Origin: Pelagicoccus albus
GTDB taxonomy: Bacteria > Verrucomicrobiota > Verrucomicrobiia > Opitutales > Opitutaceae
DNA: 64,000 bases
NCBI RefSeq assembly: GCF_014230145.1
Contig: NZ_JACHVC010000007.1
Location: forward strand, 310,001 to 374,000
Reading direction: 5' to 3'
Position 1 is the first letter of the stretch; each line of letters opens with the position of its first letter. The position numbers and the translations under genes are program-made. Of the stretch, positions 1 to 8,227 are shown piece by piece. The notes under the pieces were generated by a model that saw only the letters and a program-made list of their open reading frames with translations, was not told where the DNA came from and ran no database searches.

Positions 1-30
1 TACAGTGGTTTACATTTGTTGAGGAGTCTT

Positions 31-46
31 TGGCACCACCGTTGCT
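31..46 (+). promoter_or_regulatory. sigma-54 (-24/-12) promoter of the fliO operon
   Basis: TGGCAC at 31-36 and TTGCT at 42-46 match the sigma-54 consensus TGGCAYR-N4-TTGCW at all but one position, with the essential GG (32-33) and GC (44-45) exactly 12 bases apart. Transcription would start near 57, downstream of the GTG at 49, so the ATG at 76 becomes the first usable fliO start. The site lies directly before the flagellar export-gate operon, a usual sigma-54 target. An activator-binding site would lie upstream of the window edge and cannot be seen. Confidence 0.75.
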
Positions 47-75
47 AAGTGAGGGGCACACCGCACCAAACTCCT

Positions 76-564
76 ATGATTCCTCGCAACACTTTTGCCG
101 CTCTCCTTACTGCAGCGGCGCTCGCATTCAGCCAATTAGCCTTCGCTATCGGTGCAGATGATGTGATCGACCCGAACCGACCAACTGCCGAAACGGAGTC
201 CGCCGAAGCCACCAGCGCTATGGATGGTATATTCACGGGCGATTCTGCTTCCTCGGGAGCTTTGATCACTTTGATCGGTTATGCGGTCATAATCGGAGCT
301 GTTGCCGTAGTGGTCTGGTACCTTTTCAAGAGTGGCTTCATGAGAAAGTCTTTCGCGAAAGGTGAGGGTAAGCTGAAAGTATCTGAAACCCGCATGCTTG
401 GAAACCGGCAGTTCATCTCGGTCGTCGAGTACGAGAATCAAAAGATCCTCATTGGCGTCGGCCCAGGCAAAATCGATTACCTGACTACTCTGCAAACCGG
501 CAGCTCTGAATTTCCCCAAGTCGAAATTCCGGCTTCTGAATTGGCTCAAGGAGGACAGTCGTGA
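76..564 (+). CDS. fliO: Flagellar biosynthetic protein FliO
   Basis: FliO is a small membrane protein that helps assemble the FliP core of the flagellar type III export gate. The 162-residue product has a hydrophobic N-terminal segment resembling a signal peptide (about residues 4-24), an acidic Ser/Thr-rich linker, one transmembrane helix (about 61-84) and a small cytoplasmic domain with the FliO-like KLKVSETRMLGNRQFISVVE stretch. The ATG at 76 is preferred over the GTG at 49 because the latter lies upstream of the predicted sigma-54 transcription start and because the ATG gives a clean signal-like N-terminus. Its stop overlaps the fliP start by four bases. Identification rests on order (before fliP) and topology, as FliO sequences are poorly conserved. 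Confidence 0.85.
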   Translation: MIPRNTFAALLTAAALAFSQLAFAIGADDVIDPNRPTAETESAEATSAMDGIFTGDSASSGALITLIGYAVIIGAVAVVVWYLFKSGFMRKSFAKGEGKLKVSETRMLGNRQFISVVEYENQKILIGVGPGKIDYLTTLQTGSSEFPQVEIPASELAQGGQS

Positions 565-1319
565 AGTTTTTGAAAGTAAGCGCTTTGCTTTTGCTCACCC
601 TTTTCGCTCTGTCGGTGACAGCTACCGCTCAGGATGCGGGAGGAACTGGCGTTCAGCTGAGCTTGAACATGGGCGGTGACGGAGGCGTAGAAGACGTGGG
701 AGCTGCCATCCAGGTCCTGCTCTTGATGACTCTCCTCACCTTGGGCCCGTCCATCGTTGTTTTGATGACGAGCTTCACTCGCATCATCATCGTATTGGGC
801 TTTGTGCGGACAGCGATCGGCGTGCATCAGGCTCCTTCGAATCAGATCATTGTCGGGCTTTCGCTGATCATCACTTTTTTCATCATGCAGCCTGTCTTCA
901 ATAACGTGAACGACAACGCGCTGCAGCCATTGATGGCCAAAGAGATCACTACGCTTGAGGCGTTTGACCGTGGAGCGGGACCGCTACGCGAGTTCATGCT
1001 CAACCAGACAAAAGTTACGGATATCGAGTTCTTCCTTGATCTGGCTTATTACGGCCCAACGGCAGCATCCGAATTGCCAATGCGAGTCGTGGTCCCTGCA
1101 TTTGTGATGAGCGAGATACGGACCGCGTTCAAGATGGGCTTCCTGATTTTCCTTCCTTTCATCATGGTCGACTTCCTAGTCGGTACCACATTGATGGCGA
1201 TGGGCATGATGATGATGCCTCCTGTCGTTATTTCGCTACCCTTCAAGCTACTCCTCTTCGTGTTAGTGGATGGCTGGACTCTTGTAATTAAATCCTTGGT
1301 ACAAAGCTTCAACATATGA
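561..1319 (+). CDS. fliP: Flagellar export gate protein FliP
   Basis: FliP forms the pentameric core of the FliPQR export channel in the inner membrane at the basal-body centre. The 252-residue product begins at GTG with a cleavable signal peptide (ending near TATAQ, residue 24), typical of FliP. It then shows the family pattern: a first helix with LGPSIVVLMTSFTRIIIVL, the QAPSNQIIVGL motif, a periplasmic stretch, and C-terminal helices containing AFVMSEIRTAFKMGFLIFLP and the MMMMPPVVISLPFKLLLFVL segment. It overlaps fliO at its start and fliQ at its end by four bases each, so translation is probably coupled. Length and motifs are normal for the family. Confidence 0.97.
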   Translation: MKFLKVSALLLLTLFALSVTATAQDAGGTGVQLSLNMGGDGGVEDVGAAIQVLLLMTLLTLGPSIVVLMTSFTRIIIVLGFVRTAIGVHQAPSNQIIVGLSLIITFFIMQPVFNNVNDNALQPLMAKEITTLEAFDRGAGPLREFMLNQTKVTDIEFFLDLAYYGPTAASELPMRVVVPAFVMSEIRTAFKMGFLIFLPFIMVDFLVGTTLMAMGMMMMPPVVISLPFKLLLFVLVDGWTLVIKSLVQSFNI

Positions 1320-1585
1320 ACTTAGAAACCGCAGTAGAACTTTTTCGCCAAGCGGTAACCAACGCTCTGGCCCTCGTAACTCCGATTTTGCTCACCACCA
1401 TCGTGGTTGGTTTGATAATCAGTTTGATTCAGTCGGTTACCAGTATTCAGGAACAGACTCTTTCGTTTGCCCCGAAACTCTTTGCGGTGGGAGGGGTGCT
1501 TATAATCGGCTCATCCTGGCTGCTTAAAACTCTAATGGGGTTCACCATCGAAATCTACCAAAAGATTCCTGAGGTGGCATTCTAG
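1316..1585 (+). CDS. fliQ: Flagellar export gate protein FliQ
   Basis: FliQ is a two-helix hairpin protein that wraps the FliP-FliR core of the flagellar export gate. The 89-residue product shows the expected two long hydrophobic segments (about residues 17-37 and 51-72), separated by the conserved SLIQSVTSIQEQTLSFAPKL linker. The ATG overlaps the fliP stop as ATGA. Size and motifs are canonical, and it sits in the invariant fliP-fliQ-fliR order. Thirty-three bases separate it from fliR. Confidence 0.96.
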   Translation: MNLETAVELFRQAVTNALALVTPILLTTIVVGLIISLIQSVTSIQEQTLSFAPKLFAVGGVLIIGSSWLLKTLMGFTIEIYQKIPEVAF

Positions 1586-1618
1586 TCGTATCTCTAAAGA
1601 AACTGTATCCGGTATATA

Positions 1619-2386
1619 ATGACTCTTGAAGGCATAACGCTGTTCCTGCTGATTCTCGTGCGCGTGCTCGGGCTCTTTTTGGCGGCACCCGTCTTCTCGC
1701 ACAAGTCGATACCGGTGATTGCCAAGATAACTCTCGCCTCCGGATTTGCCATAATGGCATTACCCATGGTCGAAAGCGGTATTGCATTTCCCCAGTCTGC
1801 ATGGGCTCTTGCCTTGTGGATGGCTAAAGAACTGGCGGTAGGAGCGTTGATGGGAATTGCCATACGAATGATCTTTTTCGTGCTCGATTTCGCTGCTCAT
1901 GTAATAACGGTAGAGATCGGATTGCAGCCAGGACCAGAATTCGATCCCTCTACCGCATCGGGCCAAGGTAACCCTTTAGGGACCATTATTTATTTCCTCG
2001 GTTTGATGCTGCTGCTTTCCGGAAGCGAGTACGATGTTCTGCTTGCCTTTATGAAGAGTTTCGAGATCGCCCCTCTCGGCTATTTCGGGATCAACTCTTA
2101 CGCGGCGGATTATATTATCCTAAAGACCGTTGATATCTTCAAGATTGGTATCCTGATGGGTGCTCCTATCATTGCGGTCAATTTCCTGGTGAATCTTGTA
2201 TTCGCAGTTTTGGGGAAAGTGGTTCCGAAACTGAATGTGTTCATTCTAAGTTTCTCCGCACGTATTTTCTTAGGCACTACAGTGCTTGCTCTCACAGTGG
2301 GATTGATTGCCCATTACGCTGTTAACTACATCGCTGAGACTCCGGAAATGGTACTGCGGTTCATCTTGTTCAGACCTGAGGTATAG
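1619..2386 (+). CDS. fliR: Flagellar export gate protein FliR
   Basis: FliR completes the FliPQR pore and contacts FlhB. The 255-residue product is strongly hydrophobic with about six membrane segments, starts directly in a helix (LFLLILVRVLGLFLAAPVFS), and has the family-typical MAKELAVGALMGIAIRMIFF stretch and a QPGPEFDPSTASGQGNPLG loop comparable to the FliR consensus around the third and fourth helices. It lies between fliQ and flhB with only five bases before flhB. The length matches normal FliR, with no flhB fusion. Confidence 0.95.
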   Translation: MTLEGITLFLLILVRVLGLFLAAPVFSHKSIPVIAKITLASGFAIMALPMVESGIAFPQSAWALALWMAKELAVGALMGIAIRMIFFVLDFAAHVITVEIGLQPGPEFDPSTASGQGNPLGTIIYFLGLMLLLSGSEYDVLLAFMKSFEIAPLGYFGINSYAADYIILKTVDIFKIGILMGAPIIAVNFLVNLVFAVLGKVVPKLNVFILSFSARIFLGTTVLALTVGLIAHYAVNYIAETPEMVLRFILFRPEV

Positions 2387-2391
2387 AAGCC

Positions 2392-3501
2392 ATGGCGGAT
2401 ACGGATAAAGATTCAAAGACCGAAAAGCCAACCGGGAAGCGGCTAGACCAAGCCCGGCAAGAAGGTAACGTTGCACAGGCTCAGGAGGTCGGTGTGACTT
2501 TTGCCCTTTTGGCTGCTTTGTTGGTGGTGATGTTCACGGGCCGCACTTTGGCGAACAACGTTTTCAGCATCTCCTCTAGTTTGCTTGGGAACTTGGGTAA
2601 TGTAAGCCTAACCGAAGACAACATCAGCTATTTCCTGAATGAGATAGCCATCATTCTCGGCAGACTCTCCGCTCCCTTCCTCCTGGCTGCTATGGTTTCG
2701 GCAATTATCGCTGGCGGGCTACAAACTAAATTCCGGCTTTCTAAAAAGGCTCTTGGTCTAAAGTTCAATAAGCTGAATCCCATCAATGGGGCCAAGCAGC
2801 TTGTGTCTAAGGACGTTCTGGTTCGTTTCGGCATCGACCTGCTCAAGTTGGGTGCTATGGCGGTGATCCTGTGGTTCGCGGTCAAAAAGATCGTTACCGA
2901 TCCTATCTTCTATGCAGAGGTGGATATACGCCACGTGGGATCCTTCATCACGGACACCTTGGTATACGTCTTCATCCGTTTGACCATCGCTGTCGGTATT
3001 ATCGCTGCCATCAGTTACCTTTGGCAGTATAAGAAAACAATGGATGGCCTCAAAATGACCAAGGAAGAGGTCAAGCAGGAGGCCAAGGACCAGAACATGA
3101 GTCCAGAAGTACGCAAAGCTCGTATGCAAATGGCAATGCGTTTGATGCAAAAGCAGATGCTCGATGACGTAGCGACTGCAGACGTTGTAGTGACAAACCC
3201 AACACACTACGCAGTGGCTCTCAAGTATGAGAGAGGCATTGATGCGGCTCCTATGGTTCTGGCCAAGGGGGAGAATGCATTTGCCCAGCGTATCAAGGCT
3301 GTCGCTGCTGAGCATGGCGTGCCGGTAGTTGAGAATAAGATGGTGGCTCGCATGCTTTTCAAGGTTTCCCAAGTCGGTTCACCGATCCCGATGGAGATGT
3401 TCCAGTCGGTCGCTGAGATCCTAGCCTTCGTCTACAAGACGCATCGCTACTACTTCCATAAACTCAAGTCTCGTAGAGCTGCCGCTAAGAACTCCAAATA
3501 A
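2392..3501 (+). CDS. flhB: Flagellar export switch protein FlhB
   Basis: FlhB controls the switch from rod/hook to filament substrate export. The 369-residue product has a charged N-terminus (DKDSKTEKPTGKRLDQAR), four membrane segments up to about residue 210, and a cytoplasmic domain with the autocleavage motif NPTH at residues 269-272, so self-processing should be intact. The C-terminal tail is basic and longer than minimal (YYFHKLKSRRAAAKNSK). Its TAA overlaps the flhA ATG by one base. The catalytic Asn and the following Pro-Thr-His are all present. Confidence 0.97.
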   Translation: MADTDKDSKTEKPTGKRLDQARQEGNVAQAQEVGVTFALLAALLVVMFTGRTLANNVFSISSSLLGNLGNVSLTEDNISYFLNEIAIILGRLSAPFLLAAMVSAIIAGGLQTKFRLSKKALGLKFNKLNPINGAKQLVSKDVLVRFGIDLLKLGAMAVILWFAVKKIVTDPIFYAEVDIRHVGSFITDTLVYVFIRLTIAVGIIAAISYLWQYKKTMDGLKMTKEEVKQEAKDQNMSPEVRKARMQMAMRLMQKQMLDDVATADVVVTNPTHYAVALKYERGIDAAPMVLAKGENAFAQRIKAVAAEHGVPVVENKMVARMLFKVSQVGSPIPMEMFQSVAEILAFVYKTHRYYFHKLKSRRAAAKNSK

Positions 3502-5729
3502 TGAGCGAATCCCAACAGTCATTTTCTCCAGCTAAGCTACTCGCTTTCCTTAAGCGAGGGGACACCGCTTTGGTTGCCTGTTTGTTCGGCACTGTGTTGT
3601 TGCTGGTTTTGCCGCTGCCTCCGCTTTTGCTGGACGTACTGTTGGCCGCTAGCGTCGGTGCTTCGCTCCTAATCTTGTTGATCATCGTATACGTCAAGGA
3701 GCCTTCCGAGTTCTCTGGTTTTCCTACGGTATTGCTTGGAGTGACTCTGTTCCGCTTGGGACTAAACGTGGCCTCTACGCGATTGATCCTGTTGGATGGA
3801 TACGCAGGTAGTGTGATCGAGTCTTTTGGTTCCTTTGTAGTTAGAAACAACTACCTCGTAGGAACGGTAATCTTCCTGATCTTGGTTGCGATTAACTTTA
3901 TCGTAATCACCAAGGGTGCTGGACGTATCGCTGAGGTTGCCGCCCGCTTCACCTTGGATGCGATGCCAGGTAAGCAGATGGCGATCGATGCTGAGCTTAA
4001 TGCCGGAATCATCGATGAGGTCAAAGCCACCAAGCGTCGCGAAAAAGTACAGAAAGAGGCGGACTTTTACGGCTCGATGGATGGTGCCAGCAAGTTCGTA
4101 CGTGGAGATGCTACCGCAGGTATTTTGATCACTGCCATCAACGTTCTGGGAGGCATAGCCATTGGTATGTGGCAACAGGAAATGAGCTTCCAGGAAGCTC
4201 TGCAGACTTTCACTTTGCTATCGATTGGAGACGGCTTGGTATCTCAGATTCCAGCTCTCGTAATATCGCTAGCGGCCGGTCTTCTCGTTACTCGCAATTC
4301 AGGCGAGGACGAGGACCTTGGTTCTCAGATCGGCGGGCAAGTCGCTGCCTATCCGAAAGCCTTGGGTGTACTGGCAGGAATGCTCGGTCTCTTCGGGATT
4401 ATTCCTGGCATGCCTTTTATTCCGTTCTTTGTGATGGCTACGGGAGTGGGGGCAGGCGCTGTCGCTTTGAACCGTATTCAAGGCAAGAAGGAGCAAGAGA
4501 CGAAAATTAAGGAGATGGAACAAAAAGCCCAGTCGCAGCAACGACCTGGTTCCGGAGCCGCCCCGGCGGAAGAAGGGTCCAAGCATTTGCCGGCTGAGTT
4601 TGAAAAGCTGATTGGAGTAGACGTGTTTGCATTAGAAATTGGATACAATTTATTGACACTTGCCGATAAGGCCCAAGGGGGCGACCTCTTAGAGCGAGTA
4701 ACGGGAGTACGTAAGACGCTAGCCCGCGAACTTGGTATCGTGGTACCGCCGATAGCAGTTCGCGACAATATGGAGCTCGATGGCCAGGAGTACCGCTTCC
4801 TTCTCCATGATAAGGAGATCGCTCGCGGCCAAGTCATGCCATCACGCTGGATGGCTATGAACGTGGCAGGAAGCGAATTCGAGCTGACTGGAATTCCTAC
4901 GAAAGAGCCTGTCTTTGGTATCGATGCGGTATGGGTCGACGAAGACGAGAAGAAGAGTGCAGAGATCAATGGCTATTCGGTTGTCGACTGTGCTTCGGTT
5001 CTCATAACCCATCTCTCCGAGTGTCTTAAGAACAACGCTCATCATCTACTCAGCCGACAAGATGTGCAAAAGCTCGTGGATCACGCCTCTGAGTCTCACC
5101 CAGCACTTGTTCAGGAACTTCTGCCTGATCTTGTAACGGTGGGAACAATACATCGAGTTTTGCAGAATTTGCTCAAGGAAGGTGTAGCCATTCGCAACCT
5201 GACTTTGATACTCGAGGGCATAGGGGACTTTGCGTCTATTTCGAAAAATCCCGACGATTTGTCGGAGTACGTACGCCGCCGTACAGGAGAGTTCTTTATT
5301 TCTGAATACGAAGCAGACAAAGGTGTTCTGAAGGCGATCACGATGGATCCGAGATTAGAGCAGGTGCTAGCCTCTAAGGTGCAACGTACTAATACGGATT
5401 ATACACTTTCCCTAGATCCACAGCTGGCGCAATACCTACTCAGAGAGCTCGCCATAAAGGCTAATGACCAGATCGAAAATGGGCTTTTACCTATTCTTGT
5501 AACCGCTGCGGAAATACGCTTGCCCTTCAAACGTTTCTTCGAACCGTCGTTGCCCAAGCTAAATATCTTGAGCTACCAGGAGCTGCCTTCGAGCACGGAA
5601 ATCGTTAACCACGCGATCATTCTGTTCCCAGATTTCGCGCAGCAAAACATGCAAGCCCAGGCCCAGTCGAATGGGGCTACCGCTAACCCTTCAGGCTCCC
5701 CAATGGCAGCCGGTTTTCAAGCCAACTAA
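3501..5729 (+). CDS. flhA: Flagellar export gate protein FlhA
   Basis: FlhA forms the nonameric ring that receives chaperone-substrate complexes and uses the proton motive force. The 742-residue product has about eight N-terminal helices, the FHIPEP-family signature around residues 148-165 (RFTLDAMPGKQMAIDAEL), a linker rich in Gln/Pro/Ala near 345-360, and the large cytoplasmic domain from about 370 to 720, including GDGLVSQIPALVISLAAGLL near 240. The last 25 residues are an Ala/Gln/Ser-rich tail. Length and motifs are normal for the flagellar rather than virulence branch, and context agrees. Confidence 0.97.
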   Translation: MSESQQSFSPAKLLAFLKRGDTALVACLFGTVLLLVLPLPPLLLDVLLAASVGASLLILLIIVYVKEPSEFSGFPTVLLGVTLFRLGLNVASTRLILLDGYAGSVIESFGSFVVRNNYLVGTVIFLILVAINFIVITKGAGRIAEVAARFTLDAMPGKQMAIDAELNAGIIDEVKATKRREKVQKEADFYGSMDGASKFVRGDATAGILITAINVLGGIAIGMWQQEMSFQEALQTFTLLSIGDGLVSQIPALVISLAAGLLVTRNSGEDEDLGSQIGGQVAAYPKALGVLAGMLGLFGIIPGMPFIPFFVMATGVGAGAVALNRIQGKKEQETKIKEMEQKAQSQQRPGSGAAPAEEGSKHLPAEFEKLIGVDVFALEIGYNLLTLADKAQGGDLLERVTGVRKTLARELGIVVPPIAVRDNMELDGQEYRFLLHDKEIARGQVMPSRWMAMNVAGSEFELTGIPTKEPVFGIDAVWVDEDEKKSAEINGYSVVDCASVLITHLSECLKNNAHHLLSRQDVQKLVDHASESHPALVQELLPDLVTVGTIHRVLQNLLKEGVAIRNLTLILEGIGDFASISKNPDDLSEYVRRRTGEFFISEYEADKGVLKAITMDPRLEQVLASKVQRTNTDYTLSLDPQLAQYLLRELAIKANDQIENGLLPILVTAAEIRLPFKRFFEPSLPKLNILSYQELPSSTEIVNHAIILFPDFAQQNMQAQAQSNGATANPSGSPMAAGFQAN

Positions 5730-5745
5730 CTTTTAGCTTCCCAAA

Positions 5746-7074
5746 ATGAGCGACCCAAATACCGCAAAAGGCACACAGATCAAACTCCTCGTTAACACCG
5801 CTAGCGAGGCAGTTAATGTCATACGTGAGAAGTATGGCGAGATGGCTCGCGTCCTGTCGGTCAAGCAAGTCGAAGCTGGAGGCTTGAAAAGGCTTGTAAG
5901 CAAGCCTCGCTTGGAAGTGATCGTTGAGATACTCGGTGATGGGAAGGCAGAGTCCAGCAAGCCTGAGGCTCAGGAGGCCAAGGCGGAGCCGCTTGAAGCG
6001 AAAAAACAGGAATCGGCTCCGGTGGATTTGAAGCCTGCAGCTAAAGCTGAGTCTCTGAAGCCTTCCTTGAGTAAAAGCCCCATCGGCGACTTGTATTCGA
6101 AGTCCCAATCTGAAGAGGAGTCGGACGACTATTTTTCACAATTTGCAGAGGAAGTTCCAGTTCAGAAGGAATCAACTCCCAAGGTAGAGCCTAAGGTGGA
6201 AGGAGAAGCTCGTCTTGGCTCGGCAGCGAATCCCGTTTCTAGGGGTACTCTAGATGCCGTACAAAGGGCTATTTCGATGCTGGAATCAGTTGGCTTCGAT
6301 CGGGCTTTGATAGAGCGGGTGCGCTCGGAAGTAGATTTCAAGGATATCGGATCCCTGCCCACTATGGAGCTGTATTCAAAGATTTGTGACTGGTTGCGTA
6401 GTCGCTTCCCTCAAGAACAAAAGGTTGCCCTAAGGAGTAAGCGAGCATTCATCGGATGCAGCGGTGTGGGCAAGACTTCAGCTTTGTGCAAGATGCTGTC
6501 GTCTGAGGTTTTCCTGAAAGGACTGTCTCCGAATGTTCTTAAAATTGATTCGGAACTGCCCAACCCAAGCGACGGGCTAGAAGTTTTTTGCGATATCATG
6601 GGCGTAAGCCTTTCGCGTTCCGCAAGCGAGATCGAAGAAGTCAGCGAGGAGCGCCCTTTGCTGGTCGATTTGCCGGGCTATTCTCTGAGTGATCCAAGCT
6701 CTATCGAGGGCTGTCGCGACAATCTGGATATGCTCGGAATCGATGAGAGAATTTTGGTAGTAAATGCCGCCTACGAAGCGGAATTAATTGCCGATATGAT
6801 GGCGGCCGGAGAGTCGGTCGGAGCAAACAAGGTAGTGTTTACCCACCTAGAAGAGACCCGAAAAGCAGGCAAACTCTGGAAGTTTTTGTTAAACCGGAGG
6901 ATTACGCCGCTATTCTTTAGCGAAGGTCCGAATCCAGCTGGTGAATACACTATGGAAACGTACAGCCACCTTTTGGAGCGATCTTTTCCCAACGGCCGAG
7001 ACTTGGCCGCTGCGGCAAAGAGAAACCGGGGGAGCGCTGCGAACCGAGTGGAGGTGGAGAGCTTTAAGTCATGA
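5746..7074 (+). CDS. flhF: FlhF-like SRP-family GTPase, divergent
   Basis: FlhF is an SRP-type GTPase that sets the position and number of polar flagella. The 442-residue product has the FlhF N-terminal segment (VIREKYGEMARVLSVKQVEA), a Lys/Glu/Pro-rich linker (about 65-165), a helical N domain and a G domain with P-loop GCSGVGKT at 237-244. The other GTPase motifs are degraded: the DTAGR element reads as VDLPGYS and the TKLDE base-specificity motif as THLEE. Position after flhA and before fliA is the normal flhF place. Nucleotide binding is plausible, but normal GTP specificity or hydrolysis is doubtful. The stop overlaps the next gene as ATGA. Confidence 0.85.
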   Translation: MSDPNTAKGTQIKLLVNTASEAVNVIREKYGEMARVLSVKQVEAGGLKRLVSKPRLEVIVEILGDGKAESSKPEAQEAKAEPLEAKKQESAPVDLKPAAKAESLKPSLSKSPIGDLYSKSQSEEESDDYFSQFAEEVPVQKESTPKVEPKVEGEARLGSAANPVSRGTLDAVQRAISMLESVGFDRALIERVRSEVDFKDIGSLPTMELYSKICDWLRSRFPQEQKVALRSKRAFIGCSGVGKTSALCKMLSSEVFLKGLSPNVLKIDSELPNPSDGLEVFCDIMGVSLSRSASEIEEVSEERPLLVDLPGYSLSDPSSIEGCRDNLDMLGIDERILVVNAAYEAELIADMMAAGESVGANKVVFTHLEETRKAGKLWKFLLNRRITPLFFSEGPNPAGEYTMETYSHLLERSFPNGRDLAAAAKRNRGSAANRVEVESFKS

Positions 7075-7343
7075 TGTTCATGATGTTAATGGGAGGGATG
7101 CTCGGCTTCGCGTCGGTGTTTCTCATCGGGCTCTTCGTCGGAAAGACACCACTCAGCGCCCTGGGACAAGCTAGCATAGGAAGCCTCCTGTGCGGACTGC
7201 TTTTCCTGTGGGTGGGACAAATTTGGATAAGGAATGTTAGGCAAATGCTCATGGAGAAGCGTCAAGCCGCCGTTGCCGCGATGGCGGAAGCTGAAGAAAG
7301 AAAACAGCGTGACGCTAAAGAGCGCGGATCAAAACCCGTATAA
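7071..7343 (+). CDS. Small two-helix membrane protein in the flagellar operon
   Basis: Not recognised. The 90-residue product begins with a Met-rich helix (about residues 3-23), has a second helix (about 34-52) and ends in a charged, Ala/Glu/Lys/Arg-rich segment of about 30 residues likely to be a cytoplasmic helix. Its ATG overlaps the flhF stop by four bases and fliA follows 14 bases later, so it belongs to the operon and translation is probably coupled to flhF. No cofactor or catalytic motif is visible. A role in flagellar placement with FlhF is only a guess from position. Confidence 0.75.
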   Translation: MMFMMLMGGMLGFASVFLIGLFVGKTPLSALGQASIGSLLCGLLFLWVGQIWIRNVRQMLMEKRQAAVAAMAEAEERKQRDAKERGSKPV

Positions 7344-7357
7344 TTACCCAACCAACT

Positions 7358-8167
7358 ATGAATGACATTAACGTGAAGGAGAGGAAAGACAGTTCAAAGG
7401 GAAAGAGAGCGCAGGCAGCTAAGGCCTACGGAGTGGGGGAATCCTCCAAGCCACCGGTGCAGCAGGCCGAGCTTTTCGAGACCTACATGCCGCTCGTCCG
7501 CTCTATTGTGGCTCGAATCAAAATCAACTTGCCACCTCACATCGACGAGCAGGATCTGCACAGCGTCGGTATCACCGGTCTGATCGCCGCGTTGAAAAAA
7601 TACGACCCCGCTCAGAAGAAATCTTTTGGCTCCTATGCCGCCATGCGTATCCGCGGCTCCATCCTCGACGAGCTCCGTCGAATGGACTGGATGCCACGTA
7701 ATGCCCGTACCAATTTTAAGAAGCTCCGCGCGACGATCGAGGAGGTCGAGCAACGCCTAGGCCGTCCTGCCACGGAAGAGGAAATCCGCGCCGAACTTGG
7801 TCTAAGCCGCAAGGACTACGACCAGTTGATGGCGGAAACCCGTCCGGTTAGCTTTTTGCCGTTGGATAATGCCGCCGCGGGTGGGGACGATGGTGAGGGA
7901 GCTGACTTGTACGAAGTCATTCCCGACGACAATGTCGTGCCGGTGACCTCCAAGATGGAAAAGGACGAGGTAACTCGTCTGGTCGCAGAGCGTATTAACC
8001 AGCTTCCCGAGACGCCAAGAAAGGTATTGGCGATGTATTACTTCCAGGACATGCGCTTGGCGGAAATAGCTGAAGTATTCGGTCTCACCGAGTCGCGTAT
8101 CTGCCAGATCCACTCACAGGCTATCATAAGTCTGAGAAGCTACATCACAAATGTGATGCATAAGTAG
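7358..8167 (+). CDS. fliA: Flagellar sigma factor FliA (sigma-28)
   Basis: FliA directs RNA polymerase to late flagellar and chemotaxis promoters. The 269-residue product has a variable 35-residue N-terminus, region 2 (LVRSIVARIKINLPPHIDEQ, then DLHSVGITGLIAALKKYD, and the -10-recognising GSYAAMRIRGSILDELRRMD), region 3 (RPATEEEIRAELGLSRKDYD) and region 4 with the helix-turn-helix LAEIAEVFGLTESRICQIHS. This layout is typical of the FliA/WhiG group. A sigma-28-type promoter lies directly downstream before motA. An anti-sigma factor FlgM was not found in the window. Confidence 0.95.
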   Translation: MNDINVKERKDSSKGKRAQAAKAYGVGESSKPPVQQAELFETYMPLVRSIVARIKINLPPHIDEQDLHSVGITGLIAALKKYDPAQKKSFGSYAAMRIRGSILDELRRMDWMPRNARTNFKKLRATIEEVEQRLGRPATEEEIRAELGLSRKDYDQLMAETRPVSFLPLDNAAAGGDDGEGADLYEVIPDDNVVPVTSKMEKDEVTRLVAERINQLPETPRKVLAMYYFQDMRLAEIAEVFGLTESRICQIHSQAIISLRSYITNVMHK

Positions 8168-8185
8168 GATTCGCCACGAACTGAG

Positions 8186-8212
8186 TAAAGTTCTCGTTCG
8201 GTCGTCCGATAG
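8186..8212 (+). promoter_or_regulatory. sigma-28 (FliA)-type promoter before motA
   Basis: TAAAGTT at 8186-8192 and TCCGATAG at 8205-8212 match the FliA consensus TAAAGTTT and GCCGATAA with the correct N15 gap counted from TAAA. Transcription would begin about 8219, nine bases before the motA ATG. The AGGAGA at 8211-8216, the only good ribosome binding site for motA, overlaps the -10 box, so a FliA transcript would lack it while read-through from fliA would carry it. This overlap is the main reason for caution. Confidence 0.5.
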
Positions 8213-8227
8213 GAGAGACCACGAAGT

